A stretch of 64,000 nt of DNA from Nocardioides sp. SYSU D00065 (GCF_017916425.1 NZ_JAFMSX010000001.1:1178001-1242000); one strand, 5' to 3'. Counted from the stretch's first letter, positions 34,241 through 46,549 are shown. Notes: generated by a model not told the origin, from the sequence alone. Made by a program: numbers and translations.

Positions 34241-34621
34241 TCAGGACGTCGGGGCCAGCACCTCGACGCGGTTGCCGTGGCCGTCGTACGTGTGCAGCCG
34301 GGCGTGCCCGGGGAAGCTGTCGCGCTGGCCCTCGTCGACCTCGAAGCCGAGGCCGCGCAGGCGGGTGGCGACCGCGTCGAGGTCGGCGACCACGAAGGCG
34401 GGGTGCGCCTTGCGGGCGGGCGCGAACGGCTCCTCGACGCCGACGTGCAGCTCGGCGGTGACCCGGCCGGAGTCGTCGTACGCCCGGAACCAGCACCCGC
34501 CACGCGCGGCGAGGTCGGCCGGCTTCTCGACCTCCGTCATGCCGAGCCCGTCGACCCAGAAGCGGCGCGCGACGTCCTCGCCGCCCGGCGGGCAGGCCAC
34601 CTGGACGTGGTGCAGGCGCAT
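34241..34621 (-). CDS. VOC-family (glyoxalase/bleomycin-resistance-like) protein
   Basis: A 126-residue protein of the vicinal oxygen chelate fold, made of two beta-alpha-beta-beta-beta repeats. The start RLHHVQVACPPGGEDVARRFW holds the first metal-ligand position (H in HHVQV), HPAFVVADL the second repeat, and the end GNRVEVLAP the terminal Glu ligand region. The family covers dioxygenases, glyoxalases, epimerases and resistance proteins, so no activity is assigned. Its ATG overlaps the methyltransferase stop (TGATG), so it is translated with it. Confidence 0.85.
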   Translation of the reverse strand: MRLHHVQVACPPGGEDVARRFWVDGLGMTEVEKPADLAARGGCWFRAYDDSGRVTAELHVGVEEPFAPARKAHPAFVVADLDAVATRLRGLGFEVDEGQRDSFPGHARLHTYDGHGNRVEVLAPTS

Positions 34622-35433
34622 CAGCCGGCGGCCCGTACGGCGCCGCGGGCCGGCTTGTGCGCCACCACGAAGATGCGCCGGAAGGGCAGGACCACCCGTC
34701 CCGAGGCGTCGGCGGGGTACGCCTCGCGCAGCAGCGCCTTGAACTCCTCCTCGAACAGCGGCCGCAGGTCGTCGGGCAGGGCCTGCAGCGTCGGTCGCGC
34801 CCCCGTGCCGGACACCCACTCGAAGACGGGGTCCTCGCCGGTGAGCACGTGCAGGTACGTCGTCTCCCACGCGTCGACCTCGCAGCCCAGGTCGAGGAGC
34901 ACGCGGGCGTAGTCGACAGGGTCGTGGCTGGTGGGCACCCGCGCGTCCCGGACGTGCGCGGCGTACGGCTCGCGCGAAGCCAGCGCCGTGCGCGTGGTGT
35001 GGCTCGGCTCGTCGAAGTTGCCCGGCACCTGGAAGGCCAGCCAGCCGCCCGGCGCGACCCGGTCGAGCAGCCCCGGCAGGAGGTCGAGGTGCTCGGGCAC
35101 CCACTGCAGCGTGGCGTTGGAGACGAGCACGTCGATCGGCTCCCGCAGCGCCAGCGGGTCGGGCGCCGCCCACTCGCGCAGGTCGCCCACCTCCCACGTG
35201 ACACCGGGGATCTCGCGGGCGGCGGCGATCATCTCGGCACTGCTGTCGACGCCCGTGACGACAGCGCCGCTCCACCGGTCGGCCAGCAGGGCGGTGAGGT
35301 TGCCCGGGCCGCAGCCGAGGTCGACCACGACGCGCGGGGTCTCGGCCGGCACGCGGGCGAGGAGGTCCACGAACGGTCGCCCGCGCTCGTCGGCGTACGC
35401 GAGGTAGCGGTCGGGATCCCAGGTGTGGCTCAT
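34621..35433 (-). CDS. tam: Trans-aconitate 2-methyltransferase-like enzyme
   Basis: A 270-residue SAM-dependent methyltransferase. Motif I VVVDLGCGPGNLTALLA is near residue 32, and DVLVSNATLQWVPEH near residue 95 is typical of the trans-aconitate methyltransferase group, as is the start HTWDPDRYLAYADERGRPF. Tam methylates trans-aconitate, an inhibitor of aconitase. The ATG at 35433 follows GAGGAGGAGAACGTC, a strong site. It is divergent from a MarR gene; a long perfect inverted repeat and two MarR-like boxes lie between. Naming is by resemblance and is moderately sure. Confidence 0.82.
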   Translation of the reverse strand: MSHTWDPDRYLAYADERGRPFVDLLARVPAETPRVVVDLGCGPGNLTALLADRWSGAVVTGVDSSAEMIAAAREIPGVTWEVGDLREWAAPDPLALREPIDVLVSNATLQWVPEHLDLLPGLLDRVAPGGWLAFQVPGNFDEPSHTTRTALASREPYAAHVRDARVPTSHDPVDYARVLLDLGCEVDAWETTYLHVLTGEDPVFEWVSGTGARPTLQALPDDLRPLFEEEFKALLREAYPADASGRVVLPFRRIFVVAHKPARGAVRAAG

Positions 35434-35459
35434 GACGTTCTCCTCCTCGCCGAGTCCTC

Positions 35460-35535
35460 GTGGAGGGTATCTAGGGACGTTGTCGTAGCGATTGTCGTCC
35501 ATCGTCCTACCAGGACGTCCCTAGATACCCTCCAC
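35460..35535. repeat. Perfect 21-bp inverted repeat between tam and MarR
   Basis: Arms 35460-35480 and 35515-35535 are exact reverse complements over 21 bp (core TATCTAGGGACGT) and enclose 34 bp. This is in the tam leader on the minus strand. It could form a hairpin in the tam mRNA, be a double operator, or be the ends of a decayed mobile element. No gene lies in 35434-35612. Confidence 0.85.
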
Positions 35536-35540
35536 AAGTG

Positions 35541-35592
35541 TCTTGATGTCGAGACATCCCCACTGTCAGCGAGAAGCCTCTCGATGTCAAGA
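35541..35592. promoter_or_regulatory. Two MarR-type operator boxes
   Basis: TCTTGATGTCGAGA at 35541-35554 and TCTCGATGTCAAGA at 35579-35592 share the pattern TCTYGA-TG-TCRAGA, each nearly palindromic and mirror images of one another, 38 bp apart. They lie directly upstream of the MarR gene and fit autorepression, and perhaps control of the divergent tam gene. Confidence 0.65.
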
Positions 35593-35612
35593 TTCTCGAC
35601 CGATCTGGCAGG

Positions 35613-36107
35613 ATGTCCGACATGCGCGACGAGGTGGACGACCTGGTCGAGGCCTGGAGCCGCGAGCGCGGCGACCTGGACCTCGCCCCCGTCGAGGTGT
35701 TCTCGCGCATCAGCCGCCTGGCTCGCCACCTCGACCTCGCCCGTCGCGACGCGTTCACCGCCCACGCCATCGAGTCGTGGGAGTTCGACGTGCTGGCGGC
35801 GCTGCGGCGCGCGGGCAGCCCGTACGAGCTCTCCCCCGGCCGGCTGCTGCGCGAGACGCTCGTGACCAGCGGCACGATGACCAACCGGGTCGACCGGCTG
35901 ACGGGCCGCGGACTCGTCGAGCGCCTCCCCGACCCGCACGATCGCCGGGGGGTGCTCGTCCGGCTGACCGCCGAGGGGAAGGCGGCGGTCGACGGGGCGT
36001 TCGAGGCGCTGCTGGCGGCCGAGGCCGACCTGCTCGCCGACCTGCCGGAGCGCGACCGGGCCCGGTTGGCGTCGCTCCTGCGCTCGCTGCTCGCGCCGTT
36101 CAGCTGA
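35613..36107 (+). CDS. MarR-family regulator
   Basis: A 164-residue winged-helix regulator. The recognition region is SPGRLLRETLVTSGTMTNRVDRLTGRGLVERLPDPHDRRGVLVRLT (about residues 73-118), with the DxRG wing motif. The first 55 and last 40 residues form the dimerisation helices. The ATG at 35613 is kept, but the ATG at 35622 has AGG 9 nt upstream and is equally plausible. Two candidate operator boxes lie upstream. The probable targets are itself and the tam-VOC operon. Confidence 0.88.
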   Translation: MSDMRDEVDDLVEAWSRERGDLDLAPVEVFSRISRLARHLDLARRDAFTAHAIESWEFDVLAALRRAGSPYELSPGRLLRETLVTSGTMTNRVDRLTGRGLVERLPDPHDRRGVLVRLTAEGKAAVDGAFEALLAAEADLLADLPERDRARLASLLRSLLAPFS

Positions 36108-36197
36108 CCGGGCGGCGCACACGCGCGGACGAAGGTCCGGCGGCGCGCGTGTCGGCACGCTGAGTCGTCGCGTGCACGGCGAGCAATGTCCGCGCGC

Positions 36198-38075
<1,878 letters not shown>

Positions 38076-38125
38076 GTCATCCCGATTCTCTCAGGCGGCA
38101 CCCCGCCGGGACGCATCCGCGGTGG

Positions 38126-39025
38126 TCAGGCCAGCACGTGGGCGCCGGCCACCGGGCCCGTGGCGGTGAGCACGACGCCGTGCCCGGCGCCGGCCAGGGC
38201 GCCGGCGGTCTCGCGTGCGCCCTCGGCGGAGTCGCACAGGAACACCACCGTGGGGCCGGAGCCGCTCACCATGCCGCGCAGCGCCCCCTCGGCCTCCCCG
38301 AGGTCGATCAGGTCGCCGAGCTCGGGACGCAGGTCCACCGCCGGCTCCTGGAGGTCGTTGTGCAGGGCGCGCGCCAGGCGTACGGGCTCGCGGCTGGCCA
38401 GCGCGGCGAGCACCGGCTCGGCCGAGGCCGGCACCTCGGGGGCGTCGGGCCGCAGGGCGTCGAAGTGGCGATAGACGTCCGGCGTCGACAAGCCGGCGGT
38501 CGACGGGACCGCGACCCACCACCAAGCACCGCCGTCGTCGACCGGCGTGACCAGCTCGCCGCGGCCGAGGCCGCGCGCCGTACCTCCCACGAGCGAGAAC
38601 GGCACGTCGCTGCCCAGCCCGGCCGCCAGCGCGAGCAGGTCGTCGTCGGAGGTGTGCAGGTCCCACAGCCGGTCGCAGGCCACGAGGGCGGCCGCCGCGT
38701 CCGCCGAGCCACCGGCCATGCCGCCGGCCACCGGGATGTCCTTGCGCACCTCGAACGCGCCGGAGGCGGTGACGCCGTGGTGGGCCGCCAGCGCCCGGGC
38801 GGCGCGCAGCACGATGTTGTCGGCGCCGTCGGGCACCGCCGCGGGATCGATGTGGTCAGCCACCCGGGTGGTGAGCGAGAGCCGGTCGGCCTGCGTCAGC
38901 GTCAGGTCGTCGTGGATCCCGATCGCCTGGTAGACCGTGTCGAGCGGGTGGAACCCGTCGTCGCGGGCGCGGCCGACGCCGAGGTGGAGGTTGATCTTCG
39001 CGGCCGCGCGGACCGTGATGCTCAT
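38126..39025 (-). CDS. ispE: 4-diphosphocytidyl-2-C-methyl-D-erythritol kinase
   Basis: A 299-residue GHMP kinase of the MEP isoprenoid pathway. [27 protein letters not shown] is the characteristic start, and the ATP-binding GHMP motif [14 protein letters not shown] is near residue 95; GSGPTVVFL near the C-terminus completes it. Its start overlaps the rsmA stop by 4 bp. The ispE-rsmA-rpf-tatD order is conserved in actinobacteria. Confidence 0.94.
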   Translation of the reverse strand: MSITVRAAAKINLHLGVGRARDDGFHPLDTVYQAIGIHDDLTLTQADRLSLTTRVADHIDPAAVPDGADNIVLRAARALAAHHGVTASGAFEVRKDIPVAGGMAGGSADAAAALVACDRLWDLHTSDDDLLALAAGLGSDVPFSLVGGTARGLGRGELVTPVDDGGAWWWVAVPSTAGLSTPDVYRHFDALRPDAPEVPASAEPVLAALASREPVRLARALHNDLQEPAVDLRPELGDLIDLGEAEGALRGMVSGSGPTVVFLCDSAEGARETAGALAGAGHGVVLTATGPVAGAHVLA

Positions 39026-39897
39026 CGGGCTCCCACCGCGGCCAGGCCCTCGGCGATGCGGGCGAAGTCCTCCACCGCGAGCACCTCGCCGCGCGCCGTC
39101 GGATCGACCCCCGCCGACTCCAGCGCTGCGGTGGCGGCCTCGGCGGAGCCGGCGAGCCCGCGCAGCGCGGCCCGCACCTGCTTGCGCCGCTGGGCGAAGG
39201 CGGCGTCGACCACCGCGAACACCTCCGCGCGGCTCGCGGTGGTCACCGGCGGCTCGCGCCGGGTCCAGGCGACCAGGCCCGAGTCGACGTTGGGGGCCGG
39301 CCAGAACACGTTGCGCCCGATCGCACCCGCTCGCCGGACGTCGGCGAACCAGGCCGCCTTCACGCTCGGCACACCGTAGGTCTTCGATCCCGGGCGCGCG
39401 GCGAGCCGGTCGGCCACCTCGGCCTGCACCATGACCAGGCCGCGCTCGAGGGACGGCAGCAGCGTCAGCAGGTGGATGAGCACCGGCACGGACACGTTGT
39501 AGGGGAGGTTGGCGACCAGGGCGGTGGGCGGCGGGCCCGGCACCGACTCGACGCGCATCGCGTCGGCCAGCACGACCTCGAAGCGGTCCGCCTGCGCCGG
39601 GGCGTACGCCGCGACCGTGGCGGGCAGCCGCTCGGCGAGCAGCGGGTCGACCTCGATCGCGATCACCCGGCGGGCGACCTCGAGCAGGGCCAGCGTCAGC
39701 GACCCCAGGCCGGGGCCGACCTCGACGACCACGTCCTCGCCGGTGACGCCCGACTCGCGCACGATCCGGCGGACCGTGTTGGCGTCGATGACGAAGTTCT
39801 GGCCGCGCTGCTTGGTGGGGCGCAGGTCGAGCTCGGCGGCGAGCCGGCGCACCTCGGCCGGCCCGAGGAGCCTCGGGCCGGCCGGGTTCTCGATCAT
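39022..39897 (-). CDS. rsmA: 16S rRNA (adenine1518/1519-N6)-dimethyltransferase
   Basis: A 291-residue KsgA/RsmA enzyme that dimethylates two adjacent adenosines near the 3' end of 16S rRNA. The opening [13 protein letters not shown], motif [18 protein letters not shown] and the catalytic segment [17 protein letters not shown] (motif IV NLPY) are all present. The mRNA is probably leaderless: TAGGCT on the minus strand ends 6 nt before the ATG. It precedes ispE with ATGA overlap. Confidence 0.95.
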   Translation of the reverse strand: MIENPAGPRLLGPAEVRRLAAELDLRPTKQRGQNFVIDANTVRRIVRESGVTGEDVVVEVGPGLGSLTLALLEVARRVIAIEVDPLLAERLPATVAAYAPAQADRFEVVLADAMRVESVPGPPPTALVANLPYNVSVPVLIHLLTLLPSLERGLVMVQAEVADRLAARPGSKTYGVPSVKAAWFADVRRAGAIGRNVFWPAPNVDSGLVAWTRREPPVTTASRAEVFAVVDAAFAQRRKQVRAALRGLAGSAEAATAALESAGVDPTARGEVLAVEDFARIAEGLAAVGAR

Positions 39898-39903
39898 GGG
39901 TCC

Positions 39904-39909
39904 AGCCTA
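39904..39909 (-). promoter_or_regulatory. -10 box of rsmA-ispE, leaderless type
   Basis: TAGGCT on the minus strand, 6 nt before the rsmA ATG. It touches the stop region of the upstream rpf gene at 39911, so rsmA-ispE has its own promoter. Confidence 0.5.
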
Positions 39910-39910
39910 G

Positions 39911-41317
<1,407 letters not shown>

Positions 41318-42226
41318 CTACCAGGGTCCCCCGAAGGCCGCCTCGGTGTTGGCGTCGATGGCCCGGCACAGCTCCTCCAGGTCGGCGTGCAGCACCTCGG
41401 CCATGGCGCGCACGGTGAGGGGCACGAGGTAGGAGGCGTTCGGCCGGCCGCGGTAGGGCGTGGGGGTCAGGAACGGCGCGTCGGTCTCGACCAGGATCCG
41501 GTCGCGCGGCGTCACGGCGAGGGCGTTGCGCAGCGAGGCGGCGTTCTTGAACGTCACGGTCCCGGCGAAGCTCAGGTGGGCGCCGCGGTCGAGGCACTGG
41601 CGGGCGAAGGCGTCGTCGCCGGAGAAGCAGTGCATCACCCAGCGCTGCGGGGCGCCCTCCTCGTCGAGCACCCGCAGCACGTCGTCGTGCGCGTCGCGGT
41701 CGTGGATGACCAGGGTCTTGTCGAGCCGCTTGGCCAGGTCGATGTGGCGCCGGAAGCTCTCCTCCTGCGCGGCGCGACCCTCCTCGCCGGTGCGGAACCT
41801 GTCGAGGCCCGTCTCGCCCACCGCGCGCACCTTGTCGTGCGCGCCGGCCAGCCGCTCGATCTCGGCGAGCGCGTCCTCGAGCCGCCCCGCCGCCGCGAGC
41901 ACGGGCGCCTCGTTGGGGTGCAGCGCGACGCCGGCGACCAGCGCCGCGTGCTCGGCTGCGGCGGCCACCGCCCACCGGGCGCCGGGCAGGTCGCAGCCGA
42001 TCTGCACGATGCGCGGCACCCCCACGGCTGCAGCGGCGGCGACGGCGTCGTCGATGGAGATCCAGTCGCCGTCTGCGATGTCGAGGTGGCAGTGGTTGTC
42101 GACGACCGGGTGCGGCAGCGGCTCGGGGGCCGGCGGCCGTTGCCGGTCACGCCGCGCACCCGACGTCTCCTGGGTGGCGGCGCGGCTGCGCGTGGGACCG
42201 GCGCCTGCCGGCTCAGCGGTGGACAA
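41318..42226 (-). CDS. tatD: TatD-family metal-dependent DNase
   Basis: A 302-residue TIM-barrel metal-dependent hydrolase. Metal ligands are H and H in DNHCHLDIAD, E in GETGLD, H in VIHDRDAHDD, H in HCFSGD and D in ETDAPFLTP. Family members are 3'-5' exonucleases or deoxyribonucleases. The first 35 residues are low-complexity and hydrophilic. The start is a TTG at 42226 overlapping the rsmI stop by 14 bp, and may instead lie further in. It is transcribed with rsmI and upstream of rpfB. Confidence 0.92.
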   Translation of the reverse strand: MSTAEPAGAGPTRSRAATQETSGARRDRQRPPAPEPLPHPVVDNHCHLDIADGDWISIDDAVAAAAAVGVPRIVQIGCDLPGARWAVAAAAEHAALVAGVALHPNEAPVLAAAGRLEDALAEIERLAGAHDKVRAVGETGLDRFRTGEEGRAAQEESFRRHIDLAKRLDKTLVIHDRDAHDDVLRVLDEEGAPQRWVMHCFSGDDAFARQCLDRGAHLSFAGTVTFKNAASLRNALAVTPRDRILVETDAPFLTPTPYRGRPNASYLVPLTVRAMAEVLHADLEELCRAIDANTEAAFGGPW

Positions 42227-43043
42227 CGTCGTACACCTCCCGCTTGGGCAGGCCGGCGCGACGGGCGACCTCGGCGATCGCCTCCTTGCGCGTGGACCCG
42301 GTGGCCTCGAGCTCGGCGACGGCGGTCCGCAGCGAGCCGGGGTCGGTGGCGACCGCAGGCGCGCCGCTCGAGCCCTCGACGACGATGGTGACCTCGCCGC
42401 GGACGCCCTCGGCAGCCCACGCGGCGAGCTCGGCCAGGGGCCCGCGCCGGACCTCCTCGTGGGTCTTGGTGAGCTCGCGGCACACGGCGGCCGATCGGTC
42501 CTCGCCCCAGGCCTCCGCCATCGCGGCGAGGGCGGCCTCGGCGCGGTGCGGCGCCTCGAAGAACACCATCGTGCGCTCCTCGGCGGCCAGCGCGGCGAGG
42601 CGCCGGTCGCGCTCGCCGGCCTTCCGGGGCAGGAACCCCTCGAAGCAGAACCGGTCGACGGGCAGCCCGCTCACCGCGAGCGCGGTCAGCACGGCGCTGG
42701 GGCCGGGCACGGCCGTGACGCGTACGTCGTGCGCGACCGCCGCGGCCACGAGCCGGTAGCCGGGGTCGGACACGCTGGGCATCCCAGCGTCGGTGACCAG
42801 CACGACCCGGTCGCCGGCGAGGAGCGCCTCCAGCAGGGCGGGGGTGCGCGCCTGCTCGTTGCCCTCGAAGTAGGACACCACCCGGCCGGCGAGGGTGACG
42901 CCGAGGTCGGCGCAGAGGCGCTTGAGGCGACGGGTGTCCTCGGCGGCGACCACGTCGGCGCCGGCGAGCTCGGCGGCCAGTCGCGGCGGGGCGTCGCCGG
43001 CCTGGCCGATCGGGGTGCCCGCGAGGACCAGGACGCCAGCCAT
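42213..43043 (-). CDS. rsmI: 16S rRNA (cytidine1402-2'-O)-methyltransferase
   Basis: A 276-residue tetrapyrrole-methylase-fold enzyme that 2'-O-methylates C1402 in the decoding centre. Marks are LVLAGTPIG at the start, AAEDTRRLKRL near residue 34, SYFEGNE, VTDAGMPSVSDPGYRLV near residue 83 and AVPGPSAVLTAL near residue 110. Length is normal. The opposite-strand pmt gene is the neighbour in mycobacteria too; here an extracellular copper-domain protein is inserted between them. Confidence 0.93.
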   Translation of the reverse strand: MAGVLVLAGTPIGQAGDAPPRLAAELAGADVVAAEDTRRLKRLCADLGVTLAGRVVSYFEGNEQARTPALLEALLAGDRVVLVTDAGMPSVSDPGYRLVAAAVAHDVRVTAVPGPSAVLTALAVSGLPVDRFCFEGFLPRKAGERDRRLAALAAEERTMVFFEAPHRAEAALAAMAEAWGEDRSAAVCRELTKTHEEVRRGPLAELAAWAAEGVRGEVTIVVEGSSGAPAVATDPGSLRTAVAELEATGSTRKEAIAEVARRAGLPKREVYDVVHR

Positions 43044-43077
43044 GGGTCGATCATCGCAGGCCGCCCGGAGCCGGGCG

Positions 43078-44880
43078 TCAGCGGCGGATGCGGAACCGCC
43101 ACGTCTCGGTCGAGCGGTTGCCCGCCGTGTCGCGGGCGACCAGCCGTACGACGTGCCGTCCGGGCGTCAGTCGCCGCCGCGGGGTCCAGCGCACCAGCCC
43201 CCGGCCGGCGGCGTACGTCACCCCGGACATCCGCCGGCCGTCGACCCGGAGCACGATCGACCTCGCTCGGACGCCGGAGTCGCCGTCACGCAGCCGGGCC
43301 GTGACGGTGGGTGTCACGTCGCGGACGGTGCGGCGCGGGGCGACGCGGGAGATGCGCGGGCCGGTGGTGTCGGCCGGCGGCGGGGCGACCGGCGGAGCGA
43401 CCGGCGCTGCGCCGCCGCCGACGGTCACCTGCACCGTGTCGCTCACCGACAGGTGCCCGGCGTGCGCGCCGGAGCCGCGGGCGACGGTGACCGTGGCGGT
43501 GTAGGTGCCGGGGCGAGCGTAGGTGTGATCGGGGTCGGGGCCCGTCGCGGTCGAGCCGTCGCCGAAGTCCCAGGCGTAGGTCAGGTCGGCGGTGCCGGGA
43601 CCCAGGTCGGCGCACCCGATGCGCCGCGCGGCGTTGTCCGGGTCGTGCACGACCACGGAGACGGCCAGGGGTCCGGCCCGCTGCGGCTTGGTCACCTCGA
43701 CCAGGCCGCTCGAGCCGGCGGCGTCGGCGGTGAAGGCCGGCCAGATCTCGTTGACCTCCGCGAAGGGCCGGGTGGTGTCGAAGCGGAAGTGCGCGCCGCC
43801 GTCGGAGACCGCGCAGGGCCGCTCGTGGACGTGCACCGGGTGGGCCGCGAGCGGCCGGGCCCCGGTGACGACGAGCGAGGTGTAGGTCTGTCCACGCCGT
43901 CGCACCAGGACCGCGGTCCCGGACAGGTCCGCGTCGCGGGGCTGCGCGTCGGCGAACGGGCGCAGGGTGCCGGTCGTCGTCACCTGCGTGGCGAACGAGA
44001 CGCCCAGGCCCGGGCCCGCTGCGGCGCTCGCGTCGACCGCCGGCAGCGCCCCGTCCGCCGTCGGCGGCTCCGGACCCGTCGGTGGCGCGGGCTGCCCGGT
44101 GACGGTGATCGGGAACTCCTGCTCGTGGAGCCCACCGCGTCCGTCCGTGACGCGGAGCCGGGCGACGTAGGTGCCGGGGGTGGTGTACTCGAACATCGCG
44201 TGGTCGGCGTACGTCGCAGCCGCACCGGTGCCGAAGTCCCAGCTCACCGCCACCGGGTCGCCGTCGGGATCGGACGCGTTGGCGGTCGCGTGCACCACGA
44301 GAGGGGCGTCGCCGCTGGTGGGCGTGACCACCGGGGCGGCGGTGGGCTGCTGGTTGTCCCCGCCGTCGGTGACGACGACGACGCCCGTCATCACCGTGCC
44401 GTGCATGGCGCAGTAGTAGAAGTAGGTGCCCGGCTCGTCGAAGGTGCGCCGGACCGGCTCGCCGCCTGCGTTGCGCGCCTCGCGCAGCGGCGGCGACCAG
44501 TCGGTGCCGTCGTCGAGCGAGGTCAGGTCGTGGCCCTGCTGGGCACGGTCGAACTGCCACTCGACCGTGTCGCCGACGCCGATGGTGACCGTGCTGTCGC
44601 CGGTGTCCACCGACTCCCACCGGGTGCCCCGGTCGTCGTCGACCGCGTCGACCACCCAGGTGCGGGCGTGCTCGGCAGCGGCGGTGCCCGTCGCCGCGAC
44701 CGCGCCACCTAGGACGGCGACAGCCACGACGGAGGCGCCCAGGACGAGGGCGAGGAGCGCGGCCTGCAGCCGCGCGAGCCCGCGTCGCGGGACGTCGCGC
44801 GGCGGCGTGCCCGGGCGGCGAGGAGGCTGGATCACGGGCGCGAGGACCTCTCGGAGCGACATGTCGAACGCGGTTCGCAT
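43078..44880 (-). CDS. Secreted cupredoxin-PKD-SOD-like-PKD fusion protein
   Basis: A 600-residue exported or anchored protein (hydrophobic segment at residues 40-62). Residues 85-172 are a plastocyanin-like domain with type 1 copper ligands H117, C157, H160 and M164. Residues 180-262 are a PKD-like domain (DPDGDPVAVSWDFG). Residues 290-430 resemble Cu/Zn superoxide dismutase: H350 and H352 in HPVHVHE, C356, H364 in GGAHF, H412 in SVVVHD and C423. The zinc-ligand His residues and Asp are not evident. A second PKD domain (TYAWDFGDGSTATGPDPDHTY) and an Ig-like domain follow. Possible roles are copper binding or superoxide defence at the cell surface. Confidence 0.75.
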   Translation of the reverse strand: MRTAFDMSLREVLAPVIQPPRRPGTPPRDVPRRGLARLQAALLALVLGASVVAVAVLGGAVAATGTAAAEHARTWVVDAVDDDRGTRWESVDTGDSTVTIGVGDTVEWQFDRAQQGHDLTSLDDGTDWSPPLREARNAGGEPVRRTFDEPGTYFYYCAMHGTVMTGVVVVTDGGDNQQPTAAPVVTPTSGDAPLVVHATANASDPDGDPVAVSWDFGTGAAATYADHAMFEYTTPGTYVARLRVTDGRGGLHEQEFPITVTGQPAPPTGPEPPTADGALPAVDASAAAGPGLGVSFATQVTTTGTLRPFADAQPRDADLSGTAVLVRRRGQTYTSLVVTGARPLAAHPVHVHERPCAVSDGGAHFRFDTTRPFAEVNEIWPAFTADAAGSSGLVEVTKPQRAGPLAVSVVVHDPDNAARRIGCADLGPGTADLTYAWDFGDGSTATGPDPDHTYARPGTYTATVTVARGSGAHAGHLSVSDTVQVTVGGGAAPVAPPVAPPPADTTGPRISRVAPRRTVRDVTPTVTARLRDGDSGVRARSIVLRVDGRRMSGVTYAAGRGLVRWTPRRRLTPGRHVVRLVARDTAGNRSTETWRFRIRR

Positions 44881-44947
44881 TCCTGAATCGTGACCCGAGT
44901 CTCGGATGTGTCGGGCGTCACGTCAAGGGCTGGCAGGAGTCGCTCGC

Positions 44948-44953
44948 TAGAGT
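44948..44953 (+). promoter_or_regulatory. -10 box of pmt, leaderless type
   Basis: TAGAGT followed by 7 nt and the GTG at 44961. Confidence 0.5.
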
Positions 44954-44960
44954 TCGCGTC

Positions 44961-46532
44961 GTGACCCCGACGGCCGAGGAGCGCAACCGGGCGCCCTGGC
45001 GGTCGGAGTCGCCCCTCCTCGGCTGGGTCGGGGCACTGTGCCTGACGGCCCTGGCCTTCTTCCTGCGCCGGTGGCACCTCGGCACGCCGCACCAGTTCTC
45101 GTTCGACGAGACCTACTACGCCAAGGACGCCTGGTCGCTGCTGAACTTCGGCTACGTCCGCAGCTACGTCGAGGACGCGGACAAGACCATCCTCAACGGG
45201 GACGTCACAGGCCTGTGGCAGGACGGTCCGTCCATGATCGTCCACCCCGAGGTGGGCAAGTGGCTGATCGCCGCCGGCATCGAGGTCTTCGGGATGGACC
45301 CGGCTGGCTGGCGTACGGCATCGGCCGTGGTCGGCGCCCTCATGGTGCTGCTGATGTGCCGCTTCGTGCGCCGCGTCACCGGCTCGACCGTGCTCGGGCT
45401 GCTCGCCGGCCTGCTGCTCTCGATCGACGGACTCCAGCTGGTGCTGTCGCGACTCGCGCTGCTCGACATCTTCCTCGCCTTCTTCCTGCTGTGCGGGGTG
45501 CACTGCGTCGTCGCCGACCGGCAGTGGCTGCGCGACCGGCTCGCGGCGGGCGCGACCCGGGTGCTGTGGCGGCCGTGGCTGCCGGCCGGCGGGGTGGCGT
45601 TCGGCCTGGCTTGCGGCACGAAGTGGTCGGCGATCTACACCCTCGCGGTCTTCGGCCTCCTCGCCTGGCTGTGGAGCGCGGGCGCGCGTCGCGCGTTCGG
45701 CCAGCGCCGGCCACTGCTCCGCTCGGTGTTCCTCGACGGCGTACCGGCGTTCCTGGCGCTGGTCGGCGTCGCGCTGGTGACGTACGTCGCCTCGTGGACC
45801 GGCTGGCTCCTCCACGCCGACGCCTACGAGCAGGCGTTCAGCAACACCCAGTACACGACGTACGGCGGCGGCGAGCCGTGGCCGACCGCGAGCGAGCCCG
45901 ACGCCGACGGCCTCGGCGAGGTGACCCAGTCGCTGCGGTCGCTGTGGTCGTACCACCAGGACGTCTACACGTTCCACAGCCACTTCCTCGACGACTCGAC
46001 GCACGTCTACGCCTCGCGGCCCTCCACCTGGCTGGTGATGGGCCGCCCCGTGGGGGTCGATGCCCAGACCGACATCCAGCCCGGCTCGCAGGGCTGTGAC
46101 GCGCCCAGCGGGTCGACCTGCATCCGGCAGATCCTGCTGATCGGCAACCCCGTCATCTGGTGGGGCGGCTGCCTGGCCATGGTCGCCTCGCTGCTGCTGT
46201 GGATCGGCGCTCGCGACTGGCGCCACGGCGTCGCCGTGACAGGCCTGGCCAGCACCTGGCTGCCGTGGTTCCTCTACGACGACCGCCCGATCTTCTTCTT
46301 CTACGCGATCGCGTGCCTGCCGTTCATGGTGCTGTCGATCGCCCTGGCCGCCGGGCACCTGATCGGCACCTCGGACGTGCCGACGCCGCGGCGTACGTTC
46401 GGCGTGGTCGTCGCGGGGAGCTACACCGTGCTCGCCCTGGTCGCCTTCGCCTGGTTCTGGCCGGTGTGGACCGACGTCCTGCTGACGAAGTCCGAGTGGG
46501 ACGCGCGGATCTGGTTCCAGCGCTGGATCTGA
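44961..46532 (+). CDS. pmt: Dolichyl-phosphate-mannose-type protein mannosyltransferase
   Basis: A 523-residue polytopic membrane enzyme of the GT39 family (similar to M. tuberculosis Rv1002c), which transfers mannose from a polyprenyl phosphate to Ser/Thr of exported proteins. The first extracytoplasmic loop has FSFDETYYAKDAWSLL with the catalytic Asp-Glu pair, and HPEVGKWLIAAG follows. At least nine hydrophobic segments are seen. Orientation opposite to rsmI matches the mycobacterial arrangement. Targets could include the secreted proteins of this window, although that is only inference. A degenerate repeat copy follows its stop. Confidence 0.92.
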   Translation: MTPTAEERNRAPWRSESPLLGWVGALCLTALAFFLRRWHLGTPHQFSFDETYYAKDAWSLLNFGYVRSYVEDADKTILNGDVTGLWQDGPSMIVHPEVGKWLIAAGIEVFGMDPAGWRTASAVVGALMVLLMCRFVRRVTGSTVLGLLAGLLLSIDGLQLVLSRLALLDIFLAFFLLCGVHCVVADRQWLRDRLAAGATRVLWRPWLPAGGVAFGLACGTKWSAIYTLAVFGLLAWLWSAGARRAFGQRRPLLRSVFLDGVPAFLALVGVALVTYVASWTGWLLHADAYEQAFSNTQYTTYGGGEPWPTASEPDADGLGEVTQSLRSLWSYHQDVYTFHSHFLDDSTHVYASRPSTWLVMGRPVGVDAQTDIQPGSQGCDAPSGSTCIRQILLIGNPVIWWGGCLAMVASLLLWIGARDWRHGVAVTGLASTWLPWFLYDDRPIFFFYAIACLPFMVLSIALAAGHLIGTSDVPTPRRTFGVVVAGSYTVLALVAFAWFWPVWTDVLLTKSEWDARIWFQRWI

Positions 46533-46549
46533 CCGTCGGGGGGGCGGCT

